From: Euryarchaeota archaeon UBA39
GTDB taxonomy: Archaea; Thermoplasmatota; Poseidoniia; Poseidoniales; Thalassarchaeaceae
Direction of reading: 5' to 3'
Length of the DNA: 10,184 nucleotides
NCBI GenBank assembly: GCA_002503045.1
Contig: DAQW01000136.1
Span: 1 to 10,184 of the forward strand
Shown here: positions 1 through 6,685 of the stretch, one piece after another
Position numbering within the stretch: the first letter of the stretch is position 1
How the letters are laid out: each line of letters begins with the position of its first letter
Translations under genes and position numbers: made by a program
The notes under the pieces: model-generated
Told to the model about the DNA's origin: nothing
The model's input: only the letters and a program-made list of their open reading frames with translations
Database searches by the model: none

Positions 1-65
1 CTTGTGTGGAGAATGGCTAGACGTTCAGTGTCTATCTGCATGTCTGTGTCCTCAATTACATCCAT
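1..65 (-). CDS. Possible 5' end of an unidentified gene running off the left edge
   Basis: On the minus strand an ATG at 65 opens a frame that stays open to the window edge (21 codons plus 2 nt; it begins MDVIEDTDMQIDTERLAILH). A second in-frame ATG lies 8 codons further in. A TATA-like ctataca lies about 20 nt before the first ATG (roughly 80-86). No clear ribosome-binding site is visible. The frame is the same as that of the HemC-like gene upstream, whose stop is at 153-155. The fragment is too short to assign a family, and an open frame this short can arise by chance. Confidence 0.3.
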   Translation of the reverse strand, partial: MDVIEDTDMQIDTERLAILHT

Positions 66-152
66 CGAGTCTTTAGGTGTTGTATAGGTTACGCCAAGGT
101 TAAGGGTGAAAAGTACATTCTGGGACAAAATGGTAATCGCCGAGAGAAGGAA

Positions 153-1157
153 TTATTCTTCTTCAGATATTGCCATTCCTTCTAGTATGGAATTCCAATC
201 ATTCATCATAAAGTGAATGTCAATGTTTAGCTTATCTACGGGCCCTACACGTTCAATGCCCGTAGTCCTAGTTCCATCTTCATTCAGAACCTCTACAATT
301 ATTTCGTATCTAAGTAAGCCATCATTATCTCCCTCTGGGTCCATTAGAGAATCAATCACAAAGAGGTCATTCACTTTCTCAGCTTCTTCTAACAATGGTC
401 CAATTTGTCTTTGTCTGTAATGTATGCCAATAACATCGTGAAATTCTTGTGGTGTTCTCTCAAATATTGCTTTTGTTACCGACCATGCATTCATCGCTTC
501 ACTGTCTGTCCAAGAATGAATGGTATGGGCAGGGAATCCCTGTCTAGCTAAAACAAGCATTAGATCTACAAAGGGAGCAGGCACAAAGCGCATTCCTGCC
601 ATTTCTTCTGCATCAGGGAGCATTGCATGTCTTCTTTCATTTAATCCAGAAAGAGGATAACTTCCTCGAGGTATGACAAATCCATCTATCTCTCCGTCAT
701 TGATTAATTTTTCAGCCCTTCTAAGATCCTCTCCCGAATTGGAATCGATATCGAAATCAGAAAAATTTCTGACATCTAATCTTCTTGGGATTTTCCCTCG
801 CCTTCTAAGCAATTGACGTTGAATAACTATCTCATCACATAGAACAATTGCATCGGCCTTGAGGTGCCATGGATCATCTCTCGAAACCAAAACGTGAAAC
901 GGATGATTTCTCTGTAACGCAGCAACAACCGTTAGTCCTTTATTTACGAGAATTTCTTTTTCATTCCATACTATATTACTAGGTGCGATTAAAAGATCAA
1001 TTTCACCTTCATCTAAAATCTGACATCCTTGAATTAAACTCTGAACATTTTCAATTTTGTATTCTGAAAGATGAGCAGATAGAGCGTCAATTCGTGCAGC
1101 ACAGTGGTGGGAAAGACTTGAGAGAATCCCGATTCGGTCTGTATTCACCTCGCTCAT
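153..1157 (-). CDS. Hydroxymethylbilane synthase (HemC)-like protein lacking catalytic residues
   Basis: The protein has 334 residues from the ATG at 1157; a TTG 12 codons upstream (1193) is a weaker alternative. No signal peptide or membrane segment is visible. Three stretches follow the order of porphobilinogen deaminase: DEGEIDLLIAPSNIV (49-63, where HemC has DGEIDIAVHSxKD); GLTVVAALQR followed by HVLVSRD (74-94, HemC GLxIAAVxxREDPRDxLVSRD); and LINDGEIDGFVIPRG (151-165, HemC LDxGEYDAIVLAxAG). The last 100 residues resemble domain 3, including EVLNEDGTR (289-297). However, the catalytic Lys-Asp pair reads Asn-Ile, the Arg pair of SSLRRQ reads Val-Ile near 111-112, and the only cysteines are C19, C45 and C107. 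No cysteine is therefore available in domain 3 to anchor the dipyrromethane cofactor. It is probably a non-catalytic homologue or one with a new role. The fold assignment rests on motif alignment by eye. Confidence 0.6.
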   Translation of the reverse strand: MSEVNTDRIGILSSLSHHCAARIDALSAHLSEYKIENVQSLIQGCQILDEGEIDLLIAPSNIVWNEKEILVNKGLTVVAALQRNHPFHVLVSRDDPWHLKADAIVLCDEIVIQRQLLRRRGKIPRRLDVRNFSDFDIDSNSGEDLRRAEKLINDGEIDGFVIPRGSYPLSGLNERRHAMLPDAEEMAGMRFVPAPFVDLMLVLARQGFPAHTIHSWTDSEAMNAWSVTKAIFERTPQEFHDVIGIHYRQRQIGPLLEEAEKVNDLFVIDSLMDPEGDNDGLLRYEIIVEVLNEDGTRTTGIERVGPVDKLNIDIHFMMNDWNSILEGMAISEEE

Positions 1158-1183
1158 ATTGCCCTGTCGTCTGTACACCTGTT

Positions 1184-1190
1184 GATATAG
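1184..1190. promoter_or_regulatory. Shared TATA-like element of a divergent promoter
   Basis: gatatag lies in the 60-bp gap between two divergent genes. The central tata (1186-1189) is self-complementary, so it reads as a TATA box on both strands. Its centre is 30 nt from the plus-strand ATG at 1218 and 30 nt from the minus-strand ATG at 1157. Archaeal TATA boxes centre about 26-27 nt before the transcription start, so both transcripts would have little or no leader. This agrees with the absence of a convincing Shine-Dalgarno site before either ATG. No purine-rich BRE is evident. The element is inferred from spacing only. Confidence 0.4.
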
Positions 1191-1217
1191 CAAACCCTCT
1201 AACCTACCTCTGTTCCT

Positions 1218-2198
1218 ATGGTTGCGAGCATAGATTTGGAGGAGCGACTTCGTTCATATCGAGATAGAGTTGAACATGCTTTGGAAGATTTGGTTGCCAA
1301 AGAGATGCTTGGGCCATCTGCAGAAGCCATGGCCATGGCTCGCACTGTGTTGATGGCAGGCGGCAAGCGATGGCGGCCAGTCCTGACTTTATTGGCACAT
1401 GAGGCAGCTGGAGGAACTACAAATGATGAAGTCATGGATCTTGCCCTAGCGTTTGAATTGATACATACTGCAACATTGGTACACGATGATATCTATGATG
1501 GGGCCCGTTTAAGGCGCGGTGCTCCAACATTACATACTACTCATGGAGATGCTCAAGCAATAATTGTTGGAGATTATCTATTCGTATTGGGTTTCGGTTT
1601 AGGTGGGAGGGCAGAAACACGAATTGTTGACTCTGTATCTAATACTTGTACTGCGATAGCTGCTGCTGAATTGAAACAAATGAGGCATATTCGTGATTTA
1701 ACTACTCGGCCTGAGGATTATGATGAGATAGTTCGTGGTAAGACGGCAGGTCCCTTTGCAAATGCATGCGCAGCTGCGGCAATTCTTGCAGATGCATCAG
1801 AAGATGAGATTAGAAATTTGAGAGATTTCGGTATGGGTATAGGAATAGCATTCCAAATGGTTGATGATTTACTTGATTTAACTGGAGATTTATCTATGGG
1901 TAAACCAAGAGGTACAGATGTACATGAGGGTAAAATGACATTGCCACTGATTCATGCCCTTACAGTTTTACACGGTTCACCTAGGCAAAGGATGTCGGAA
2001 ATTCTTGAATCCTTCAATGATGCTCATTGGGATGAATTGACTGAGTTACTTCATGAGGCAGGTTCATTTGATTATACTCGGAATTTGATTGAAACTCATC
2101 TAATTAATTCGTTAGAAAAACTCAGAAAATTACCTGTTTCTCCTTCGAGGGAATTGATGGAAGGGTTGGCAGAATTTTCCCTCGGTCGAAAGGTTTGA
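1218..2198 (+). CDS. Polyprenyl (probably geranylgeranyl or longer) diphosphate synthase
   Basis: This 326-residue all-trans prenyltransferase condenses isopentenyl diphosphate onto an allylic primer, supplying chains for archaeal ether lipids and possibly for a quinone tail. All family landmarks are present: GGKRWRP (48-54), the first Asp-rich motif DDIYD (90-94) followed by RLRRG (97-101), the second Asp-rich motif DDLLD (216-220) preceded by FQMV, and RGTDVHEGK (231-239). Length is normal. The segment before the first motif reads HTATLVHDD, with Ala at the fifth position upstream of the motif. Archaeal GGPP synthases often carry an aromatic there, whereas long-chain (IspB/HepT-type) enzymes carry the small residue seen here, so product length is uncertain. 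It is probably translated leaderless from the ATG at 1218. The next gene starts 5 nt after its stop codon, so the two are very likely co-transcribed. Confidence 0.92.
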   Translation: MVASIDLEERLRSYRDRVEHALEDLVAKEMLGPSAEAMAMARTVLMAGGKRWRPVLTLLAHEAAGGTTNDEVMDLALAFELIHTATLVHDDIYDGARLRRGAPTLHTTHGDAQAIIVGDYLFVLGFGLGGRAETRIVDSVSNTCTAIAAAELKQMRHIRDLTTRPEDYDEIVRGKTAGPFANACAAAAILADASEDEIRNLRDFGMGIGIAFQMVDDLLDLTGDLSMGKPRGTDVHEGKMTLPLIHALTVLHGSPRQRMSEILESFNDAHWDELTELLHEAGSFDYTRNLIETHLINSLEKLRKLPVSPSRELMEGLAEFSLGRKV

Positions 2199-2202
2199 TC
2201 AT

Positions 2203-3300
2203 ATGGTTGATGATAGTTATGATGTAATTGTCATTGGAGGAGGCCCTGCTGGAAGCACAGTTGCTCGATATGCTGCTGAAGGAGGAGCCAATGTGTTGGT
2301 AGTTGATGGAAGAGATCCAATAGGGTCGCCCCTTCAATGTGGGGAATTAGTTCCAACAAATGATGAAATGAGACGGCTTTGCCCTAATGTTCCGGATATG
2401 GATGATTTATTCCAAACTCCTGAAACTGCTATCTCTCGTAGATCGTCAAAAATGCATATTGTACCTCCTTCTGGTAAACCATTGAAGTTTAATTTCGATG
2501 GTTTGGTCCTAAATCGAGTTGTTCATGACGAGGCTCTTGTTCAATTAGCGAAAAATAGTGGTGCAAATTTTCTAGTCGATGAATATGTCAAATCTGTGGA
2601 AGGAAATGTGGTGAAACTTAGGAGTGGAAAATCATTTCAAACGAAAATAGTAGTTGGAGCAGCGGGCCATAGTGATCCATTAAGAAGAGATTATTGGGAT
2701 GAGAAATCGCTCAAAATACCTGTAAAATTCGTTCTTATGGATGGAGATTATGGGGATGCTGTTGAATTACACTTCGGCTCAATGGCTCCAGGCGGTTACG
2801 CTTGGATGTTTCCAAAATCAAGTGGAGCTAATATTGGTCTAGGGATTCAGAAGAGTTTTTCCAAGGGAAAATCAATGAATCAATACGCCACTGAATTCAT
2901 TTCAAAATATGAGGGTGACATCTCATTCAAAGGAGCTGGATCACTTCCAATGTCTGGGACAATCAAGACTTTTGTTAAAGGAAACTATCTGTTGGTTGGT
3001 GATGCTGCAGGAATGGTACTCCCATCCAATGGTGCTGGAATTACTATAGCGATGGTAGGTGGTAGGATTGCAGGACAAGTGATTGCAGAACATTTGAAAG
3101 ATGGGATTCCACTTACTGATTACGAAAAGAGATGGCATCAACAAATGGGAAAGGTGATGCGAAATTCTAAGAGGTCATTTAGGTTAGGTAGCCTATTGTT
3201 CAGACTTCCAGATAGTCTCTTGAATCTTCTTTTCAATCGACTAACTCGTGGTATTATTTGGCGAGCAGTAACTTGTCGGAGAATGTTCTGGATATTCTAA
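2203..3300 (+). CDS. Geranylgeranyl reductase family FAD-dependent oxidoreductase
   Basis: This 365-residue flavoprotein is related to digeranylgeranylglycerophospholipid reductase, which saturates the isoprenoid chains of archaeal lipids. An N-terminal Rossmann motif GGGPAG (12-17) follows DVIVI. GSPLQCGE (41-48) matches the conserved P-x-x-CGE segment with the family's catalytic cysteine at C46. The signature YxWxFP-x7-GxG is exact at 199-214 (Y199, W201, F203, P204, G212, G214). The FAD-binding GDAAG begins at 266 and is followed by a glycine-rich helix. The C-terminus (about 325-365) is basic and hydrophobic, consistent with membrane association. Only 4 nt separate it from the prenyl diphosphate synthase, which supports action in the same pathway. 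Family members also reduce menaquinone or chlorophyll side chains, so the exact substrate is open. Confidence 0.9.
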   Translation: MVDDSYDVIVIGGGPAGSTVARYAAEGGANVLVVDGRDPIGSPLQCGELVPTNDEMRRLCPNVPDMDDLFQTPETAISRRSSKMHIVPPSGKPLKFNFDGLVLNRVVHDEALVQLAKNSGANFLVDEYVKSVEGNVVKLRSGKSFQTKIVVGAAGHSDPLRRDYWDEKSLKIPVKFVLMDGDYGDAVELHFGSMAPGGYAWMFPKSSGANIGLGIQKSFSKGKSMNQYATEFISKYEGDISFKGAGSLPMSGTIKTFVKGNYLLVGDAAGMVLPSNGAGITIAMVGGRIAGQVIAEHLKDGIPLTDYEKRWHQQMGKVMRNSKRSFRLGSLLFRLPDSLLNLLFNRLTRGIIWRAVTCRRMFWIF

Positions 3301-3992
3301 TTTTTTTTACCTTCCCAAATTGTGGCCATTCCTGGGAATATAAGTTTTGATTTAACTTCTAAGAAACCTACTTCTTCCATCATTTTCACATAATCTTTAG
3401 TTTTACCAAAGTGTACATATGTTTTAGTCAACCATTTCCATGGATGTTCTTTTTGTTTGCAAATAATTCTAGCATATGATCCGACCCAGATTCTCATGTA
3501 TAGGTAGCCTAGCCAACCATGGATTCTGTTGATTTTTGCTGGGTCAACAATTACAATTTTTCCTCCTGGCTTTAAGACTCTTAGTGCTTCAGACAATCCC
3601 TTTGGTTTGTCGTACCAGTCTCTGAATGAGAAAAGAGAACAAATGGCATCAAAACTAGAATCAGCGAAAGGTAGAGACTCGGCAGTTCCTTCTACAAAGG
3701 TGACCTTTGAATCACCTCGACTTGTACGTTTTTCGTTGACTCTTGGTTCTGCTACAGCTAGCATTGCCGGAATAGGGTCAAGGCAAGTTAACTCTCTTCC
3801 CACTAGGTTCTCCGCAAAGGACCCTGGCCCGCAACCAATTTCTAAGATTTCTCCTTCAGTTGGCAATCGTTTTTGTACCATTTTTCTCCATCGTTGGTCT
3901 TGCCCAAAGGTAGCAAATCGATTAATCCGGTCGTATACGGGGATGGTTGCTTCTAGATTAGACTGGAGGGTAGTCCAGTCTCCTTCTCCCAT
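3297..3992 (-). CDS. Class I SAM-dependent methyltransferase, UbiE/MenG-like
   Basis: The protein has 231 residues from the ATG at 3992; an in-frame GTG at 4007 would add five residues. The ATG is preferred because a TATA-like element is centred 28 nt before it, giving a leaderless start. Numbering from the GTG, EILEIGCGPG (53-62) is the SAM-binding motif I, D77 ends the second strand, GTAESLPF (107-114) is motif II and RVLKPGG (143-149) is motif III. The N-terminal YDRINRFATFGQDQRWRK (25-42) and SFRDWYDKPKGLSEAL (127-142) correspond to segments of UbiE/MenG, the demethylmenaquinone/demethoxyubiquinone C-methyltransferase. Quinone methylation is therefore the best guess. Other class I methyltransferases share the core, so the substrate is not proven. 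It is convergent with the reductase gene, and their stop codons overlap. Confidence 0.82.
   Translation of the reverse strand: MGEGDWTTLQSNLEATIPVYDRINRFATFGQDQRWRKMVQKRLPTEGEILEIGCGPGSFAENLVGRELTCLDPIPAMLAVAEPRVNEKRTSRGDSKVTFVEGTAESLPFADSSFDAICSLFSFRDWYDKPKGLSEALRVLKPGGKIVIVDPAKINRIHGWLGYLYMRIWVGSYARIICKQKEHPWKWLTKTYVHFGKTKDYVKMMEEVGFLEVKSKLIFPGMATIWEGKKN
3301..3308 (+). terminator. Oligo-T run after the reductase gene, a likely archaeal terminator
   Basis: Eight consecutive T residues follow directly after the TAA stop of the reductase gene. Archaeal RNA polymerase is known to stop at oligo-T tracts in the non-template strand without needing a hairpin, and no hairpin precedes this one. On the opposite strand the same bases encode the last Lys-Lys-Asn codons of the convergent methyltransferase, so the terminator would lie inside a coding sequence. 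Confidence 0.5.
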
Positions 3993-4016
3993 TGAGGTGT
4001 GGTCCACGTGGTCCCC

Positions 4017-4023
4017 AAATATC
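4017..4023 (-). promoter_or_regulatory. TATA-like element for the methyltransferase gene
   Basis: Read on the minus strand the sequence is gatattt, centred 28 nt before the ATG at 3992. That spacing fits an archaeal TATA box driving a leaderless transcript and supports this ATG over the GTG at 4007, which would be only 13 nt away. It is judged by spacing and AT content only. Confidence 0.35.
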
Positions 4024-4076
4024 AGATGGCTATGAGTTTTGAGTTGTGACTTTCTCGCTTCAATCCTTAACGGTCA

Positions 4077-4086
4077 ATATGATAAG
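4077..4086 (+). promoter_or_regulatory. Candidate TATA element for the ATP synthase operon
   Basis: The AT-rich aatatgataa lies about 40 nt before the TTG start of the first ATP synthase gene. Transcription about 27 nt downstream would begin near 4108 and give a short leader still containing the ribosome-binding site at 4111-4115. The match to an archaeal TATA consensus is weak. It is the best candidate in the 129-bp gap between the methyltransferase ATG and this operon. Confidence 0.3.
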
Positions 4087-4110
4087 CCCATCATTATTGG
4101 ACGGGAGCAA

Positions 4111-4115
4111 GGTGA
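4111..4115 (+). promoter_or_regulatory. Ribosome-binding site that selects the TTG start of atpH
   Basis: ggtga, within aaggtgat, ends 6 nt before the TTG at 4122. An in-frame TGA at 4113-4115 rules out any upstream start, and no internal Met codon exists in the frame, so this site and the TTG fix the N-terminus. Confidence 0.6.
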
Positions 4116-4121
4116 TTCACT

Positions 4122-4436
4122 TTGGGAAGAGATGACATCCTACGTACGGTCAAAGAAGCCGAGGCTTCTGCGGAAAAAACGATTATTGATGCAAAGGAGA
4201 AAGCATCCCGTATTCTTTCCGATGCTCGCTCCGCGGCTTCCGAATCTGTAAATGCGGGGCGCCGTGAAACTGAGGCTTCTGCACAGAGCAATCTTCAGGC
4301 GGCTAGAGATTCTGCTTCTGGAGAAGCGGATAAAGTAAAGGCATCGGGTGAGGGTGCTCTTTCTGAAGTCCATTCCAATGCTGAATCCAATAGGGATGCA
4401 GCAATTTCGCTTGTTTTAGATGCGATTCGAAATTAG
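4122..4436 (+). CDS. atpH: A-type ATP synthase subunit H (peripheral stalk)
   Basis: This 104-residue protein is rich in Ala, Ser, Glu, Lys and Arg. It has heptad-like spacing throughout (residues about 5-95) and no membrane segment, as expected for the coiled-coil subunit H that pairs with subunit E to form the peripheral stalk. The stalk keeps the A3B3 head from turning with the rotor. Sequence alone would be weakly diagnostic, but its position directly before subunit I is the usual archaeal operon order. Translation starts at a TTG, the only possible start: an in-frame stop lies just upstream and there is no methionine codon inside the gene. A Shine-Dalgarno site sits 6 nt before it. The subunit I start follows 11 nt after the stop. 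Confidence 0.85.
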   Translation: MGRDDILRTVKEAEASAEKTIIDAKEKASRILSDARSAASESVNAGRRETEASAQSNLQAARDSASGEADKVKASGEGALSEVHSNAESNRDAAISLVLDAIRN

Positions 4437-4440
4437 AGGT
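4436..4440 (+). promoter_or_regulatory. Ribosome-binding site deciding the start of atpI
   Basis: gaggt overlaps the last base of the atpH stop codon and lies 7 nt before the ATG at 4448. This favours that ATG over the in-frame GTG at 4439, which sits within the site itself, and over the ATG at 4460. Confidence 0.55.
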
Positions 4441-4447
4441 GGTTTTG

Positions 4448-6637
4448 ATGGTTGGAGAGATGACAAATCGGCCTATGGCACGGTTTGTATCTGCTGGCCT
4501 TCGATCCAATCTAGATGGTGTAATGCATCGGTTAGTGGCGTTAAACGCGATTGACATCATTGATTTCGATGGAGAGGGCGGAGAGGGATTAGATCTAGGT
4601 TCTCCTCGAGATGATCACGAGAAGATTGCTAAACAATTGACAACTTATCGTAGTGTCTTGAATTGGGTTAATCCTGAGAAGCCGGATGGAAAAGCCGTGG
4701 AATCTAAAGTTAGAGAATGGCTTTCAGGTTCATTGGGAGATGCAGTTAATGATGCTGCTAGAAACATTGAACGAATAGAGGATCTAACATCTTTAATCAA
4801 TTCCTCTAAAGAGAGAGTCCAATCACTAGAAGATTTTTCAGCACTTGGCGTCGATTTAGATCTTCTAGACGGATATAGTTCAGCTACCTCTTTGATAGGT
4901 CGTATTTCTGGAAAGGGTGCTGTAAGTTCTTCTTTGAAAGAAGCAGGAGTTGATGGTTTTGTTGCCGATGCAAAAACAGAAAACGGTCGACTTTGCTTGG
5001 TTGTTGTAAGAAATGAAGATGCTGACTCTGCCTCTAAGGCATTAGATGCTCTAGGTTTCACTGCAGTGCAACCTCCATTAGGTGAGGGTGCTCCTTCATC
5101 TGAATTATCTATTGAAAATAAGAACCTCGAATCTCTCCAAGACGAGAAAAAGAGTTTGGAAGATGCTTTGGATGATTGGAGTTCCTCTCATGGATCTAAT
5201 TTCCTTTGTGGATTAGAACTTCTAGAGAGGGATTTTGTTGAATCTACTGCGCCTACTAGAATTGCTGTTAGCAAGCATGCGTTCGTGATAGATGGATGGG
5301 TTGTAGCAGACAGAGTTGAAGAAGTGAAGTCTACTATTGGCTCCTTGTGCAGTCATATCCATGTTGATACTGATGTTGCACCAAAACATCATGGATTACA
5401 TGGACATCATGATGACCATGATTCTCCAAGCCCTCCTATTGCATTCGGAGACCATGGTCTTTCGAAACCAATGGAGTTACTTACTGATGCAGTTGGCCGC
5501 TCAGATTATGGAAAGATTGACCCCACTGTCTTTATGCTGTTCACTTACCCATTATTTTTCGGATTAATGTTGGGTGATATGTTGTACGGGATGATGACTC
5601 TAGGTCTTGGTGGACTAGTATATATGAAAACTAAAGATTCAGGAAATGAATTAGGTATTTTAGGTGCTAAACTATTGTCTTACATTGGAATATCTACGAT
5701 TATCTTCGGATATATCTATGGAGAGTTTGCAGGTTTTGAGATACTTCCTCATTATCATTGCGAGGCTGCGTTACATGCTGCTGGCGGATCATCTAGTTCA
5801 GGATGTCATTGGGTGTTCACAGATGGAGTTCCATCTTGGGCATCATCTTTGTCTATAATGTACCCATATGGTGGTGAATTCTCTAATCATCACAATCTGT
5901 TTGAGGCAAATCTGCCAATGGGTGTTGTCTTAGCATTCCCCTTCCACAGAGTTACTGGTAACTTAACAGATCTAATTTTACTTACAATATACTTAGGAGT
6001 TGTACATCTGATGGTTGCCTTTGTTTTAGGCGCAATTGATGAAATCAGACACGGGCATGGTTGGTCCGGTGCGCTATTTGGCAAAGTTTCCTGGATGTTG
6101 GTTCTGGGTGGCGGCTTCTTCTTTTCTTATGCATATCTTATTCTCCAAGGAAATCCTACTGCGGAGTACGAAGCTCTTCTTTCAAATTTACAAGTTGGAG
6201 GAGCAGTTGCGGCAGCAATTGGAGTTGCTCTAATTATTGTTCATTTGACTCATGAGAATGTACCTTTGCCAGTTGCTCTTCTACTGGGGCCAATTGAAGC
6301 CATTGGGATGTTGCCAACTACATTGTCCTATGTCAGATTATTTGCTGTTGGAATTGTGGGAGTTAAGATTGCTGAAGCAGGTAATGGCCTGCTCTATCCC
6401 ATGATTGTTGAGGGTTTTTCATCTGGTGGCTCAATTCTAATTGCCATAGTCGCTTTGATTGGATGGTTCTCCGTCCAAATCTTTGCTTGGGTCTTGGGTG
6501 TATTTAGTCCCAATATCCATGCAGCTAGACTCCATTTCGTTGAATGGATGCGCCAATTCTACACCGCTTCAGGGAGAGCATTTGCTCCCCTCGGAGGTCG
6601 GTCCCAATTCGTGGAGGTGGATTCGGGGCAACAATGA
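4448..6637 (+). CDS. atpI: A-type ATP synthase subunit I (membrane stator, a-subunit equivalent)
   Basis: The 729-residue protein forms the ion half-channels against the c-ring and anchors the peripheral stalks. Residues 1-355 are a soluble, partly coiled-coil cytoplasmic domain; about 358-690 form the membrane domain. Conserved segments include YGKIDPTVF (354-362), the helix PLFFGLMLGDMLYG, ISTIIFGYIYGEF, and TLSYVRLFAVG with R630 as the essential arginine facing the rotor glutamate. The tail VEWMRQFYTASGRAFAPLGG matches the family's C-terminal signature. Two lineage-style features stand out. One is a His-rich linker (H314, H315, H318, H320, H321, H324) just before the membrane domain. The other is a roughly 65-residue loop after the third membrane segment with C438 and C453. 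Length is slightly above the usual 620-700 residues because of these insertions. It follows atpH by 11 nt and precedes the proteolipid gene. Confidence 0.95.
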   Translation: MVGEMTNRPMARFVSAGLRSNLDGVMHRLVALNAIDIIDFDGEGGEGLDLGSPRDDHEKIAKQLTTYRSVLNWVNPEKPDGKAVESKVREWLSGSLGDAVNDAARNIERIEDLTSLINSSKERVQSLEDFSALGVDLDLLDGYSSATSLIGRISGKGAVSSSLKEAGVDGFVADAKTENGRLCLVVVRNEDADSASKALDALGFTAVQPPLGEGAPSSELSIENKNLESLQDEKKSLEDALDDWSSSHGSNFLCGLELLERDFVESTAPTRIAVSKHAFVIDGWVVADRVEEVKSTIGSLCSHIHVDTDVAPKHHGLHGHHDDHDSPSPPIAFGDHGLSKPMELLTDAVGRSDYGKIDPTVFMLFTYPLFFGLMLGDMLYGMMTLGLGGLVYMKTKDSGNELGILGAKLLSYIGISTIIFGYIYGEFAGFEILPHYHCEAALHAAGGSSSSGCHWVFTDGVPSWASSLSIMYPYGGEFSNHHNLFEANLPMGVVLAFPFHRVTGNLTDLILLTIYLGVVHLMVAFVLGAIDEIRHGHGWSGALFGKVSWMLVLGGGFFFSYAYLILQGNPTAEYEALLSNLQVGGAVAAAIGVALIIVHLTHENVPLPVALLLGPIEAIGMLPTTLSYVRLFAVGIVGVKIAEAGNGLLYPMIVEGFSSGGSILIAIVALIGWFSVQIFAWVLGVFSPNIHAARLHFVEWMRQFYTASGRAFAPLGGRSQFVEVDSGQQ

Positions 6638-6641
6638 CATT

Positions 6642-6661
6642 CCCGCGCGGTTTCGCGCCGG
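6642..6661 (+). promoter_or_regulatory. GC-rich inverted repeat between atpI and atpK
   Basis: gcgcg (6645-6649), loop gttt and cgcgc (6654-6658) form a perfect 5-bp stem. It extends by two further C-G pairs after one mismatch (6642-6643 with 6660-6661). It stands out in an AT-leaning region and lies 11 nt before the strong ribosome-binding site ggagg (6673-6677) of atpK. It has no T-run, so a terminator is unlikely. An mRNA processing or stabilising role is possible. Confidence 0.35.
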
Positions 6662-6685
6662 ATACAAACAACGGAGGAATTAGAA

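Noticed and set aside
60..152. Resemblance of the translated stretch before the ATG at 65 (FTLNLGVTYTTP) to the MscS channel C-terminal domain
   Set aside because: It follows a stop codon in the same frame with no start of its own and no channel sequence upstream. The similarity is too short to count.
4039..4251. A 70-codon plus-strand frame spanning the ATP synthase operon leader
   Set aside because: It overlaps atpH in another frame, becomes Lys/Arg-rich only because of the atpH codons, and has no ribosome-binding site or family resemblance.
4645..5061. A 138-codon minus-strand frame inside atpI
   Set aside because: It lies antisense to a well-supported gene and its Ser/Ala-rich translation is typical of a shadow frame.
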